From NCBI GenBank assembly GCA_029856045.1, contig JAHQWG010000016.1, positions 251,921 through 315,920 of the forward strand: 64,000 nt of DNA, in the 5' to 3' direction. Below, in pieces: positions 44,424 to 53,821 of this stretch. Position 1 is the stretch's first letter. Each line of letters opens with the position of its first letter. The notes under the pieces were generated by a model. The model had not been told where the DNA came from. It ran no database searches and saw nothing but the letters and a program-made list of their open reading frames with translations. The DNA is from Promethearchaeia archaeon (lineage in GTDB: Archaea > Asgardarchaeota > Lokiarchaeia > Sigyniarchaeales > SOKP01). The translations under genes and the position numbers were made by a program.

Positions 44424-45892
44424 CCTTTGACTACGCCTATAGGAACTAATCTTACAATCTTTTTGACTATTCCAAGATCATGACTAACTTGAACGACCTG
44501 ATCGATATTCTTATAAGCGCCGGGTGCTTCTTCTGCTAAAACTTTCATTGAAGCTGCTTCAACTGTAATTCCATGTCTAGCCAGATCATCCTTGATTTTT
44601 TCGCCCCAGAATTTTTTCTTCGCTTTTGATCTAGATAATTGCCGACCAGCTCCATGTGCGGTTGATCCGAAAGATAACTCCATAGCCTTTGGTCCTCCAA
44701 CACATAAATAACTTGCTGAACCCATAGTGCCTGGGATCAAAACCGGTTGCCCCACTGCTTTATATTCTTCGGGAATTTGGGGATGACCGGGAGGAAAGGC
44801 TCTTGTTGCACCTTTTCTGTGAATATTTAATTTCATTTTCTTACCATTAATTTCATGCTCTTCAATTTTTAAAATGTTATGACAAACATCGTATATTAAA
44901 TTTAATCCAAGTTCTATCGGATCTTTTTTTAAAATTTCCTTAAATGATTCCCTAACCCAATGTGTAATTAATTGACGATTATTCCACGCAAAATTGGCAG
45001 CACAAGCCATCCCACTTAAATAATCTTTTGCTTCTGGTGTATCTGCCTTAAGATAAGCAAGCTCCCTATCAGGAACTACAATTCCATATTTCTGCATAGC
45101 CTTATCAAATATTCTTAAATAATCTGTTGCAATTTGATGCCCCATTGCTCTCGAGCCAGTGTGCACCATCACTGTAACTTGCCCTTTTTCTTCTATCCCC
45201 AATATTTTTGCAATAGATGCATCATAAATTTCATTTACTTCCTGAATTTCTACAAAATGATTTCCAGATCCCAATGAGCCGATTTGGCGGATTCCCCTCT
45301 CCTTAGCTCTTCTTGAAACCTTGTTAGAATCGGCTCCCTTCATACATCCATTTTCTTCACAAAATTTTCTATCCTCTGGGTATCCATATCCATTTTCTAT
45401 CGCCCAGTTCACACCATTTTCTAAAGCTTTATCTAAATGATCATAATTAATATTTAATTTTCCTTTGGAACCCAATCCACTCGGAACATTTTTGAAAAGA
45501 GATTTAACCAAATGTGGTAATGCATTTCTTATTTCTTCCCTTTTTAGATCTGTGCGGAGGAGTCTGACCCCGCAATTAATGTCATACCCAACACCACCAG
45601 GTGAAACCGCCCCCGTTTCTGCATCTGTTCCAGCAACGCCGCCGATACAGAAGCCATAACCTTGATGTGCATCACTTAAAGCAATAACATGTTTTACTAT
45701 TCCATCTAAACATGCTACATTAGTTATTTGATCAAGAGTTTTATCTTTCCTTATATTTTCCATTAAAAAATCATTTGCATAAACTATTGCAGGCACTTTC
45801 ATTTGAAATTTTTTTGTTTCGCCGTATATTCTAGAAAATTTTGCTTGAGGAGATATTAAAAAAATATTTTCTGAAATTTTTTTTATGTCCAT
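44420..45892 (-). CDS. rtcB: tRNA-splicing ligase RtcB
   Basis: 490 aa GTP- and Mn-dependent RNA ligase that joins 2',3'-cyclic phosphate and 5'-OH ends, finishing tRNA splicing. Active-site blocks are complete: SDAHQGYGFCIGGVAGTD, GGVGYDINCGVRLL (Mn-binding Cys), GSGNHFVEIQ, VHTGSRAMGHQIA, HRKGATRAFPPGHP (guanylylated His region), IPGTMGSASYLCVG and STAHGAGRQLSR. No intein. Substrates are present in this window: two tRNA genes with introns. Confidence 0.97.
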   Translation of the reverse strand: MDIKKISENIFLISPQAKFSRIYGETKKFQMKVPAIVYANDFLMENIRKDKTLDQITNVACLDGIVKHVIALSDAHQGYGFCIGGVAGTDAETGAVSPGGVGYDINCGVRLLRTDLKREEIRNALPHLVKSLFKNVPSGLGSKGKLNINYDHLDKALENGVNWAIENGYGYPEDRKFCEENGCMKGADSNKVSRRAKERGIRQIGSLGSGNHFVEIQEVNEIYDASIAKILGIEEKGQVTVMVHTGSRAMGHQIATDYLRIFDKAMQKYGIVVPDRELAYLKADTPEAKDYLSGMACAANFAWNNRQLITHWVRESFKEILKKDPIELGLNLIYDVCHNILKIEEHEINGKKMKLNIHRKGATRAFPPGHPQIPEEYKAVGQPVLIPGTMGSASYLCVGGPKAMELSFGSTAHGAGRQLSRSKAKKKFWGEKIKDDLARHGITVEAASMKVLAEEAPGAYKNIDQVVQVSHDLGIVKKIVRLVPIGVVKG

Positions 45893-46212
45893 AATAAGTT
45901 TATAAGATTAAAAAACATAAAAAAATTCTTTATAAAATAAAAAAAAAATCCATCTTTTTCTTAATTCATAGGAATTTAATCCCTATTGAAAAAAAAATCT
46001 TAAAAAAATCTTAGTACAGCATGGTATTACTTCATTATTTCCTCACAAAATAAAGATTTAAAGAATATATGAATAAAATATTTTTTTAAATACAATTATA
46101 AATACAATTTTTTATTAATTATTTAAAAATAAATGAAGTTATTTTCTAGTTTATAGGTGTATCTAACATAATTCATAGTTTCTATTTAATCCATCAACTT
46201 ACGGGAATCTGC
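45893..46212. other. AT-rich intergenic region
   Basis: 320 bases between divergent rtcB and the longin-like gene, with oligo-A/T tracts and no ORF or stable structure that I can see. Confidence 0.5.
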
Positions 46213-46905
46213 ATGATTTATAGGAAATATGGAGCAATTGAATTAAATCAAGATCTAGTTTCGGGGTTTCTAACTGCTCTAAAAGATTTCGCAAGCGAGA
46301 TAAGTAAAGGTAAGGGGCAACTCAAGATTGTAGACATGCGACTCTTCAACCTAATCCTTGTTTTTAAAGCAGGAGTCTTAGTGGTGGTTGCAGCTGATAA
46401 AAATGATTCTAGAGAAATCGCTCAAGCGAGACTTGAAGAAATAGTAGATGTTTTTATGGAAAAATATTCTGAATACATAGGTGAAGATAATTGGACAGGA
46501 GATATTCGTATATTTAAAGGATTTGAAACAATTATTGATAAAATTCTCGAAGTTGGAAAGGCAAGTGAAGTCCCAATTAGAATTCCCATTTTAAAAATAT
46601 ATAAGAAAGATTATGAAAAATCTCAAAAAAAGATAGCCAAAAAAGGGTTAATTCTTCAAGAAGTAGATTTTAGATCAACTATTGAAGGAACTTACAAACC
46701 TGAATGGACCTCAAAGAGATTACCTAAACAAGTTGTGAGTCAAGGAATGCTTTCAGAACAAGAATATGAAATTTCCCATCTATGCGACGGATTTCATACT
46801 TTAGAAAAAATTGCAGAAGAAGCGGGTATTCCAGAAAACGATATAGGGTTAATTATTGATGAATTAGATGAGCTTGGATTGCTAGAATTTATAATAATTC
46901 AGTAA
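46213..46905 (+). CDS. Longin-like domain protein with C-terminal helical domain
   Basis: 230 aa. Residues about 1-125 look like an Asgard longin/roadblock-type fold: IYRKYGAIELNQDLVSGFL, LKIVDMRLFNLILVFKAG, GVLVVVAADKNDSRE, then a helix ending FMEKY. The last 60 residues (SEQEYEISHLCDGFHTLEKI, GIPENDIGLIIDELDELGLL) look like a small winged-helix-like module. Longin domains regulate trafficking GTPases in eukaryotes, and three Ras-superfamily genes occur in this window. The link to them is inference. Confidence 0.85.
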   Translation: MIYRKYGAIELNQDLVSGFLTALKDFASEISKGKGQLKIVDMRLFNLILVFKAGVLVVVAADKNDSREIAQARLEEIVDVFMEKYSEYIGEDNWTGDIRIFKGFETIIDKILEVGKASEVPIRIPILKIYKKDYEKSQKKIAKKGLILQEVDFRSTIEGTYKPEWTSKRLPKQVVSQGMLSEQEYEISHLCDGFHTLEKIAEEAGIPENDIGLIIDELDELGLLEFIIIQ

Positions 46906-47014
46906 TTATTAATAATTTTTCAAAGTTTGAACTAAATCTATTTTTTATCCTAAAATTTTTAAATTTCATACTTCTTAAATTATTTAAAACTTATATTAAG
47001 AAGAGATTATAAAA

Positions 47015-47332
47015 ATGACGTATATGATTTTCATCTCAACTGTACCTAATCTTGAAGAAGGAAAGAAAATTGCACGTTTTCTAGTAGAACAAAAAATTAT
47101 TGCATGCTGTAATATCATTTCTAATGTGATTTCAATATATGAATGGGAGGAAAAAATTGAGGAAGGCAATGAACTTTTATTAATCATTAAAACCAAAAAA
47201 GAAAACAGTAAAAAATTAATTGATATTATAAATAGCATACATAGCTATGAAGTTTCTGAATGTATAGGTTTTGATATTACAGAAGGATCAAAGAAATATT
47301 TAGATTGGATGGATAAAATAATAAAGATTTAA
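47015..47332 (+). CDS. cutA: CutA1-like protein
   Basis: 105 aa trimeric CutA family protein. Signatures: STVPNLEEGKKIARFLVEQK, IACCNIISNVISIYEWEEKI, ELLLIIKTKKENSKKL and the closing HSYEVSECIGFDITEGSKKYLDW. Historically linked to divalent-cation tolerance; the real function is unsettled. It precedes an unknown membrane-anchored protein by 8 bases, probably the same operon. Confidence 0.95.
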   Translation: MTYMIFISTVPNLEEGKKIARFLVEQKIIACCNIISNVISIYEWEEKIEEGNELLLIIKTKKENSKKLIDIINSIHSYEVSECIGFDITEGSKKYLDWMDKIIKI

Positions 47333-47340
47333 TATATCTT

Positions 47341-48180
47341 ATGCAAGTTCATTGGATTTTTCAAATTGATTGGTTTTTTTGGGGCACAATTATTATTATC
47401 TTATTAATTATTTTCCTAATCTCAGTTAAAATTTTTAAGAATACACATCGTTGGAGAAATTTTTTATCGAATCCTTTGATTATGGTAAAAAAAAACAAGA
47501 ATTTTGAAATTCAATGTGGAGAACAAGAAATTTTTAAAATTTCATTCACATTATTTGAATCTATAATCACTGATGTTGCTGATAATAAAGATAAAAAGAC
47601 TTCAAATCTTCTGATTATTCTCAAGAAGAGGAGATATAATACATATCCATTTGCAGAAGCTCTTGCTTCAATCGATCTTAAGGTAATTTTTATAGATTTC
47701 AAAAAAATTAGGAAAATTGAAGGTAAAAAACTAGTTAAGATAAAAATTAGTGGGTTATTAATTGATAAAATTTCAAAAGCGATTTATATTCATTTTGTTA
47801 AATTAGGAGATATTCCTAAGTACCAAAAAATTGTCTTTCTCTTTCCTAATCTTACTAATCATTTTTTAAAAATCTCTACATTAACAAATCTTTTTGACAA
47901 ATTTTTTCTGATATTAAGTAATTTTTCAGCGAATTATGAGATTTTAAAGAACTTTTTAAATCAAGACATAATTGACATAAAGAATCTTTATTTTATTATC
48001 CCATTAAAGAGATTCTTAAAAAAAAATGAAGATCAATTGAATAAAATTAATAGATTAAAAGAGAATTATAAAATACACGAAAAAAATTTTTTAATTCTTG
48101 AAAACTCTTTTAAATCGTTAAAAAATTATGAAACAATCATTATTGGCTTTATTTTAAATAATATTTTTAAAAAACAATAA
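47341..48180 (+). CDS. Membrane-anchored hypothetical protein
   Basis: 279 aa. One N-terminal hydrophobic helix (about 12-36), then a soluble Lys/Phe/Leu-rich domain facing the cytosol or outside. The segment NLLIILKKRRYNTYPFAEAL and VIFIDFKKI could be parallel beta/alpha units, but no nucleophile elbow or binding motif is visible. ATG only 8 bases after cutA indicates co-transcription. Function unknown. Confidence 0.8.
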   Translation: MQVHWIFQIDWFFWGTIIIILLIIFLISVKIFKNTHRWRNFLSNPLIMVKKNKNFEIQCGEQEIFKISFTLFESIITDVADNKDKKTSNLLIILKKRRYNTYPFAEALASIDLKVIFIDFKKIRKIEGKKLVKIKISGLLIDKISKAIYIHFVKLGDIPKYQKIVFLFPNLTNHFLKISTLTNLFDKFFLILSNFSANYEILKNFLNQDIIDIKNLYFIIPLKRFLKKNEDQLNKINRLKENYKIHEKNFLILENSFKSLKNYETIIIGFILNNIFKKQ

Positions 48181-48201
48181 GTATTAACTAAAAAATGTTC
48201 G

Positions 48202-48909
48202 ATGACAAAAGAAAAGATTTCGATGGAATATTCAAATAAGGTTATTTATGATAAAAACCATTGGGATATATTAACTCATAAACGAGATCGAGCAAAAAAG
48301 ATTTTATCCATGTTTTATAAAGAAGGTTTAAACCCTTTGGTGTTTGGGAGTTTAGCACGGGGAGATGTGAAAAAGAGTAGTGATATAGATATAATTTTTC
48401 CCGATAAAACTCCTACATATAAATTAGAGATTATTATTGAAAAAAATGGAGAATATATTATTGCTAAGGACATAATTCAAGCAACTCCAGGAGACACAAT
48501 CAAGGCAAATATTTATATATCCGAGCAAGAATGTTTAACAGTTCCTTTAACGAAATTCATGAAAAAATCTTTTCAATTCTATCAATTTGGTGGTTGTCTT
48601 GATTTAGATCAGCTTTTAAAAAATGAAAGGGTTCCAGGCATAGACAAAAATTTAATATTAAAGATACCATCCAAATATGGCCATAATGAGCTTGATCTTA
48701 AAAATAATGAATTATTTACTTCGAAATTATTAAATATTGATATGGAATTTATACTTCAAAGAATACGTGTTTTAACTAGAAGGGATAAAGTTGGCAGAAC
48801 TGGAGTTTTCCTACATGAAAAATTAAATTTAGAGGATAATTTTGAAAAAGTGTTAAAGAATATTAGTGATCGAAATTCTCTTGTGAGAAGGATACTTATG
48901 AAAGACTGA
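48202..48909 (+). CDS. Nucleotidyltransferase-fold protein
   Basis: 235 aa. The polymerase-beta-type core has VFGSLARGDVKKSSDIDII (about 48-66), which is the GSxxRG...SDIDxx signature with two metal-binding Asp residues. A third Asp may be in AKDIIQATPGD. The C-terminal half (LTRRDKVGRTGVFLHEKLNL) is family-specific, probably an archaeal uncharacterised NTase group. Substrate unknown; it is not the short MNT antitoxin type. It is 21 bases after the previous gene and 12 bases before the radical SAM gene. Confidence 0.88.
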   Translation: MTKEKISMEYSNKVIYDKNHWDILTHKRDRAKKILSMFYKEGLNPLVFGSLARGDVKKSSDIDIIFPDKTPTYKLEIIIEKNGEYIIAKDIIQATPGDTIKANIYISEQECLTVPLTKFMKKSFQFYQFGGCLDLDQLLKNERVPGIDKNLILKIPSKYGHNELDLKNNELFTSKLLNIDMEFILQRIRVLTRRDKVGRTGVFLHEKLNLEDNFEKVLKNISDRNSLVRRILMKD

Positions 48910-48921
48910 GGTTAAATAAAA

Positions 48922-50052
48922 TTGACACGAGCAGAATTATTTAGAACTAAAGGTGAATCTTATTTTATTCGTGGGATTCCTAAGGGATGTAAATATTGTA
49001 TAAAAGGACAAAAGGTCGTTCTATTCCTTAATGGAATTTGTCAGAAACCTGATCATTGTTCTTGGTATTGTCCTATCTCAGAAGAAAGAAAAAATAAAGA
49101 AATAACATACGCTGATGAAATTCAGGTTAAAGATTCTAAAGATTTATTAAAAGAAATTAATCTTGTAAAAGCCAAAGGTGTTTCAATAACTGGTGGAGAA
49201 CCTCTTGCCCCTAATAATATAAATCAGACCCTGGATTACATAATTTTTTTAAAAAAAGAAATGGGATCTGATTTTCATATACATCTATATACCAATGGAA
49301 TTAATTTTAATGAGCAATTAGCGCAAAAATTATCATTGGTAGGATTAGATGAGATAAGATTTCATCCTTCTAAGGAGAATTGGATTAATATTAAATATGC
49401 GTTATATAAAGGTATGTCTGTGGGTGCAGAAGTTCCGGTAATTCCTGATAAAAAGAATTTGAAAACTCTAAAAGAATTTATCTATTTTGTAGATAATCTT
49501 AATTGTGATTTTATCAATTTAAATGAATTTGAAATGTGTTTTCCAAATAGTGAATCTCTTAAATCTAAAGGATTTTTATTGAAAGAAGGAACAATGGCAT
49601 CTGTTAAAAAAAGCGAAGAATCAGCTCTCAAACTAATTGAAAATGTAGCAAAAAAAACAAAGTTAAATCTTCACTATTGCCCTATTATTTTAAAGGATCA
49701 TTATCAATTAAAAAATCGATATAAACGGAGAGCAAGAAGTATTAAGGCACCCTATGAAGTAGTTAATAATGCAGGTCTTCTTATTTATGCACAAATTGAA
49801 GGTACAGCAGTATCTCTAAGGGAGTTTAGCGATAATGTCATATCAAAATTAAACTTACCTGAAAGTCTCTTTTCTTTTAAAGAATCAAAAATTAATTTAC
49901 CATGGTATATTCCAATTCACCAAAAATTTGTTGGAGAATTAAAAAAATACGAATTAGAGTGCTACATTATTGAAGGAACACCATTTCGCGACAAATATTT
50001 TCAAATAACTGAGAAAACACCAATAAGCTTAATTAATATTATTAAAGAATGA
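48922..50052 (+). CDS. Radical SAM protein, COG2108-like
   Basis: 376 aa, TTG start. GVSITGGEPLAP is the SAM-binding GGE motif. The cluster cysteines are atypical: after GCKYC (CX2C, about 23-26) comes CQKPDHCSWYC, spaced CX5CX3C instead of CX3CX2C. This arrangement fits the archaeal family described as related to pyruvate formate-lyase activase (COG2108). Two later Cys residues (MCFPN, YCPII) could hold an additional cluster. Activation of the orphan glycyl radical enzyme is possible but unproven. The stop overlaps the ATG of the next frame (ATGA). Confidence 0.85.
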   Translation: MTRAELFRTKGESYFIRGIPKGCKYCIKGQKVVLFLNGICQKPDHCSWYCPISEERKNKEITYADEIQVKDSKDLLKEINLVKAKGVSITGGEPLAPNNINQTLDYIIFLKKEMGSDFHIHLYTNGINFNEQLAQKLSLVGLDEIRFHPSKENWINIKYALYKGMSVGAEVPVIPDKKNLKTLKEFIYFVDNLNCDFINLNEFEMCFPNSESLKSKGFLLKEGTMASVKKSEESALKLIENVAKKTKLNLHYCPIILKDHYQLKNRYKRRARSIKAPYEVVNNAGLLIYAQIEGTAVSLREFSDNVISKLNLPESLFSFKESKINLPWYIPIHQKFVGELKKYELECYIIEGTPFRDKYFQITEKTPISLINIIKE

Positions 50053-50093
50053 TATATTTATTAGTAAAGTTGCTCTTGAAATTGACATTATCG

Positions 50094-50534
50094 ATGATTA
50101 TAAAAGATGTTACAAATAAAGATATAGAGGAGATCTCTTATTTAGAAGAAAAAATATTTGGAATAGATGCATTTTCTACGGATCTTCTAAAAAAATTACT
50201 AAATAATAAATTATTGTTCATAAAATTAGTTAATGAAACTGAAAAAATCCTTGGATTTTCTATTTCTATTGAGGGTTCTAAAAATCAAGCAAATATAATT
50301 AATTTTTTAATAATAGAAGAGTATCAACATCAAGGATTAGGCTCCTTTCTATTAAAAAGGACATTAAAAGAAATAAAAAATAAAAATAAATTTAAATCAA
50401 TTATTCTAAATGTAAAAATTGACAATGATGTCGCAATTCATTTATATGAAAAGTATGGTTTTAAAGTAATCAAAATAATTGATAACTATTATGAATCTGG
50501 AGCCTCATCAAATTTGATGAAACTTAAGTTGTAG
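50094..50534 (+). CDS. RimI-like GNAT N-acetyltransferase
   Basis: 146 aa from ATG 50094. GNAT core: IIKDVTNKDIEEISYLEEKI (beta1/alpha1), INFLIIEEYQHQGLGSFLLK, containing the acetyl-CoA loop QHQGLGS, and IHLYEKYGFKVIKI. It closely follows the RimI/ArdA-type N-terminal acetyltransferase pattern. The reading frame opens at ATG 50049, overlapping the radical SAM stop, but the extra 15 hydrophobic residues do not fit the family. Translation may still be coupled. Confidence 0.88.
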   Translation: MIIKDVTNKDIEEISYLEEKIFGIDAFSTDLLKKLLNNKLLFIKLVNETEKILGFSISIEGSKNQANIINFLIIEEYQHQGLGSFLLKRTLKEIKNKNKFKSIILNVKIDNDVAIHLYEKYGFKVIKIIDNYYESGASSNLMKLKL

Positions 50535-50587
50535 TTGGTTTAAAAATATCTAGATAATTATAAATATACCGATTTTGTATTATCATA

Positions 50588-50597
50588 ATATATAAAG
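50588..50597 (+). promoter_or_regulatory. TATA-box promoter of the 50-aa gene
   Basis: ATATATAAAG lies 23-32 bases upstream of the ATG at 50620. A transcript would begin only a few bases before the start codon, with GGATAAGGAAA just ahead of it. This suggests a nearly leaderless mRNA. Confidence 0.45.
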
Positions 50598-50619
50598 TAT
50601 AGATATAGGGATAAGGAAA

Positions 50620-50772
50620 ATGCCACAACTTGATGATGAGTTAAAGAAAGCTATTAAAGAGGGTAAAACATTAAGCCCTGTCGACCAAACAGAAGTAGAC
50701 AGGATAAAAGCCGAACGCGAAAAAAGAAAGCAAGAACTGGAAAAAGTCAAAGAGTCTTTAGAAAAGAAATAA
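50620..50772 (+). CDS. Small charged 50-aa helical protein
   Basis: 50 aa. It starts MPQLDDELKKAIKEGKTLSP and continues as a continuous, highly charged helix with heptad-like spacing to the C-terminus (ELEKVKESLEKK). GC content and codon use are higher than in the surrounding intergenic DNA. It has its own TATA box and sits alone between the GNAT gene and pelA. No family recognised; a coiled-coil or translation-associated small protein is conceivable. Confidence 0.65.
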   Translation: MPQLDDELKKAIKEGKTLSPVDQTEVDRIKAEREKRKQELEKVKESLEKK

Positions 50773-50868
50773 TCTTATTTTAATTATTTTTTTCCTCACT
50801 TTTTTTTTAAAATATTCATTATATTCCTAGATGAATAAATTTAACCTTTAGGAGCTTGATAAATTCTT

Positions 50869-51936
50869 TTGAAAATTAAGTATTTCGACGATAAGAAAGG
50901 AGAATTAAAAGTTCAAATAGAATGTTTAAATGATCTTTGGATCTTATTTAATGTAATTTACAAGGATGATAAAACTATATCGAGAACTACAAGACGTATT
51001 ATTCTTAGAGAAGGTGATTCTGGAGATCGCAAACCTATGATCTTAACTCTTGAAGTAAAAGACGTAGCATTTCATGAATATTCTAATCGTCTGAGGATTA
51101 AGGGAATTATTTTATCTGGACCTGAAGATTTAATTTCTTTTGGCTCTTATCACACTTTCAATGTTTCTGTTGGCTCTATAATAACTATTATTAAAAAGAA
51201 ATGGATGAAACAAGATTTAAGTCGAATAGAAAAAAGTTCAAAGGTTCAAAGCTTTCGAATCCTTATTATCGCTATTGAATCAGGATTAGCAACGGTTGCA
51301 ATTATTTCGGATTATAGTCAAAAAATAATAACCAGTATTAAGCATAACATCCCTGGAAAAAGATATGAAAAAACACTAAGAAATAAAGAAATTGGGGAAT
51401 TTTTTGGAAAAATTGACACAATTATTGCAGATAATTTAGAGCGAATTGATATAAACTTAATTATTATTACTGGTCCTGGAGGCTTTAAAGAAAAATATGC
51501 AGATATATTAGAAAAAAGTCGTCCAAATTTGGCTCAAAAAATTAAAATCATTAATTCTAGTTCCGCAACCTTCAGCGCAATAAAGGAAGTTATAAAATCA
51601 AAAGAATTAGAAAAAATTAAAAAAACTTCACGAATAGTTTATGAAACTAATCTAATGGATAAATTTATAGAACAATTAGGGAAAGATACTAAATTGGTAT
51701 CTTATGGTTGGGATCATATAAAAAATGCAGCTTCAATGGGTGCGATTGATATACTACTAATTTCTGATAAATTATTAAGAGGTCTTTCATTTGATAAACG
51801 ATCAGAACTTGAAGATACATTAAATATAATTGAAAAAAAAAACGGGAAAATAGAAATTTTTAGTAGTGAGCATTCTGCTGGAGAACAATTAATCAGTTTC
51901 GGAAGTATTGTTGCTATATTAAGATATAAAATTTAA
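50869..51936 (+). CDS. pelA: aPelota, ribosome rescue factor
   Basis: 355 aa, TTG start. Pelota (Dom34) binds the A site of stalled ribosomes and with aABCE1 splits them. The N-terminal Sm-like domain includes RTTRRIILREGDSGDRK. The middle domain includes ILIIAIESGLATVAIISDYS and IITGPGGFKEKYADIL. The C-terminal L7Ae-like domain includes YGWDHIKNAASMGAIDILLI and SSEHSAGEQLISFGSIVAIL. As expected, the GGQ motif of aRF1 is absent. Confidence 0.96.
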   Translation: MKIKYFDDKKGELKVQIECLNDLWILFNVIYKDDKTISRTTRRIILREGDSGDRKPMILTLEVKDVAFHEYSNRLRIKGIILSGPEDLISFGSYHTFNVSVGSIITIIKKKWMKQDLSRIEKSSKVQSFRILIIAIESGLATVAIISDYSQKIITSIKHNIPGKRYEKTLRNKEIGEFFGKIDTIIADNLERIDINLIIITGPGGFKEKYADILEKSRPNLAQKIKIINSSSATFSAIKEVIKSKELEKIKKTSRIVYETNLMDKFIEQLGKDTKLVSYGWDHIKNAASMGAIDILLISDKLLRGLSFDKRSELEDTLNIIEKKNGKIEIFSSEHSAGEQLISFGSIVAILRYKI

Positions 51937-51962
51937 ATTAAATTTAAAAAAAGATTTGTACC

Positions 51963-52991
51963 ATGCCTTCTGAGATAATTTATGTGGATAGTAGCTCTGA
52001 AATTCCCCTATATGGGTTAGATTTTATCGGAATAATAGACCGTGGTACAAATATTTTAGAAATCAAACCTCTAACTCAGTGTAATCTTATTTGCAAATAT
52101 TGTTTTGTAAGTGCTGGAGATTATATCACTAATTTTATAGTCGATGTTAATTATTTAATTGAAAAAATTGTCCCTCTAATCGAAATCAAGGGAAAAAACG
52201 ATATAGAAATACATATCGCACCATACGGAGAAATCTTACTATATAAGGATTTAATTAAGCTAATTAAAAAATTAAAATTAATAGATGGAATATACAAAAT
52301 TTCTATGCAAACTAATGGGCTATTATTGAGTAAAGAAAGCATCATTGAGCTTGAAAAAGCTGGACTTTCTCAAATTAATATCAGTCTAAATACACTTGAT
52401 CAAGATAAAGCAGAATATTTAAGTAATTATAAAGGATATCAACTCCAACACCTTTTGACTATGATTGATTTTCTTATGGAATCCAAAATTGATCTTGTTA
52501 TTGCCCCCGTTTGGATTCCTAAGGTAAATGATCAAGATATCGAAGAATTAATTCGGTTTGTACAGAATTACCAGGATAAAATAGATACTCCTAATAAAAT
52601 TCGAATTGGAATTCAAAAATACTTAATTTATAAAACTGGAAGGAGAATAAAAAAAATTAGACCTAAAAGTTGGGGTTTTTTTTACAAACAGTTGAATACT
52701 TTAGAAAAGAAGCACAACATGAAATTAAAATTAGGACCTAAAGATTTTGGAATTCATAAACGACAATGTCTATCTCTTCCAATTCAAAAGGGAAATTTAG
52801 TTAAAAGCCAAATAATTTCTATAGGTAGATGGGATTCTGAATTCATTGCAAAATTTGATGATAATTGGGGCATCAAAATTCTATTAAATAAAACCCAAAA
52901 AAATATCCCACTAATTGGAAAGAAAATTGATACAAAGATCATCAAATCAAAACGAGAAGAAAATTTATTAACGGGAATTATTGAGAATTAG
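51963..52991 (+). CDS. Radical SAM protein, COG2100-like
   Basis: 342 aa. Canonical cluster motif CNLICKYCF (CX3CX2C, about 39-46), a shortened SAM loop HIAPYGEILLYKDL, and the strand order MQTNGLLLS ... INISLNTLD. The family is an archaeal Fe-S oxidoreductase group of unknown reaction. The C-terminal 60 residues (LVKSQIISIGRWDSEFIAKF) may form an added OB/TRAM-like domain, suggesting an RNA substrate; this is inference. It follows pelA by 26 bases. Confidence 0.88.
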   Translation: MPSEIIYVDSSSEIPLYGLDFIGIIDRGTNILEIKPLTQCNLICKYCFVSAGDYITNFIVDVNYLIEKIVPLIEIKGKNDIEIHIAPYGEILLYKDLIKLIKKLKLIDGIYKISMQTNGLLLSKESIIELEKAGLSQINISLNTLDQDKAEYLSNYKGYQLQHLLTMIDFLMESKIDLVIAPVWIPKVNDQDIEELIRFVQNYQDKIDTPNKIRIGIQKYLIYKTGRRIKKIRPKSWGFFYKQLNTLEKKHNMKLKLGPKDFGIHKRQCLSLPIQKGNLVKSQIISIGRWDSEFIAKFDDNWGIKILLNKTQKNIPLIGKKIDTKIIKSKREENLLTGIIEN

Positions 52992-53077
52992 CCTAAATAT
53001 TAGTAAATTTTTAAATTTTTAAAAAATATTATAATAAAAATAAAAAAATAAAACAATAAAAAAAAGGGGAAATCAAA

Positions 53078-53698
53078 ATGACGATATTGACACCCGAGGA
53101 TGAGATAGATTTAGCAAAATTTGAAGTGGAACTCGTAAAGAATTGGAATAAAATGATTGGCTCTCAAAAGAGTGTTACAGCAGCTCATATGAGATTATCT
53201 AACCTTATTATCAAAGAAAATTCTGCACGAGAAATTTTTTTAAGAACTGCTAGAGATGTGTATAAACAAATGAAAGTACTAGCAAGAGAAAAAATGTCTA
53301 ATATCGATGAGGATGATGAGAAAATAATTCAAAAAATAATTCATGATAATGAACAAATATTTGAAAATAATAAAAAATTTCTTAACGCTATAAAAGATCT
53401 AGGATTACAAAGAGAATATTTACATAAAGAATTTCAAGAATTAACTGAAGCATTAAAGGAGGTATCTTCAAAAAGAAAAGCGGTTGTTAATAAAGCTTTA
53501 AAAATCGAAATATCTAAGAATAAATTAATTGAAGGAGAGAAACTTGAAATGATGGATCAAGAATTTAAAGATATACAAAAGGAGTTTGACAGATCTAAAG
53601 GACGTTTTTTGAAAAAAGTTGAACATATCGAATCAACGAGGAATGAAGTTAATTCTTTATGGAATAAACTAAAAGATTCTATTATGGGATTTGACTGA
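53078..53698 (+). CDS. Coiled-coil protein, unknown
   Basis: 206 aa, almost entirely helical. Long amphipathic stretches cover about 10-75 and 80-200. Ribosome-binding AAGGGGAAATC precedes the ATG by about 5 bases. Length and all-helical character recall eukaryote-like membrane-remodelling or scaffold proteins, but no ESCRT-III or BAR signature was seen. It sits 123 bases upstream of the poly-proline protein on the same strand. Confidence 0.85.
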   Translation: MTILTPEDEIDLAKFEVELVKNWNKMIGSQKSVTAAHMRLSNLIIKENSAREIFLRTARDVYKQMKVLAREKMSNIDEDDEKIIQKIIHDNEQIFENNKKFLNAIKDLGLQREYLHKEFQELTEALKEVSSKRKAVVNKALKIEISKNKLIEGEKLEMMDQEFKDIQKEFDRSKGRFLKKVEHIESTRNEVNSLWNKLKDSIMGFD

Positions 53699-53821
53699 AT
53701 TAAAAAAAAAATATCTAAATTTAAAATATTAGTATAGAATAATTGAAAAATAAAAAGGTAAATAATTAAAAATAAATATTTAATCGATTATAATTAAATA
53801 GAAAAATTTTTTTCTTAGGGG

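Noticed and set aside
53078-53698. ESCRT-III identity for the coiled-coil protein
   Set aside because: Length and helicity fit, but the basic N-terminal helix and MIM-like C-terminus are not evident. The AAA+ ATPase in the window also lacks an MIT domain.
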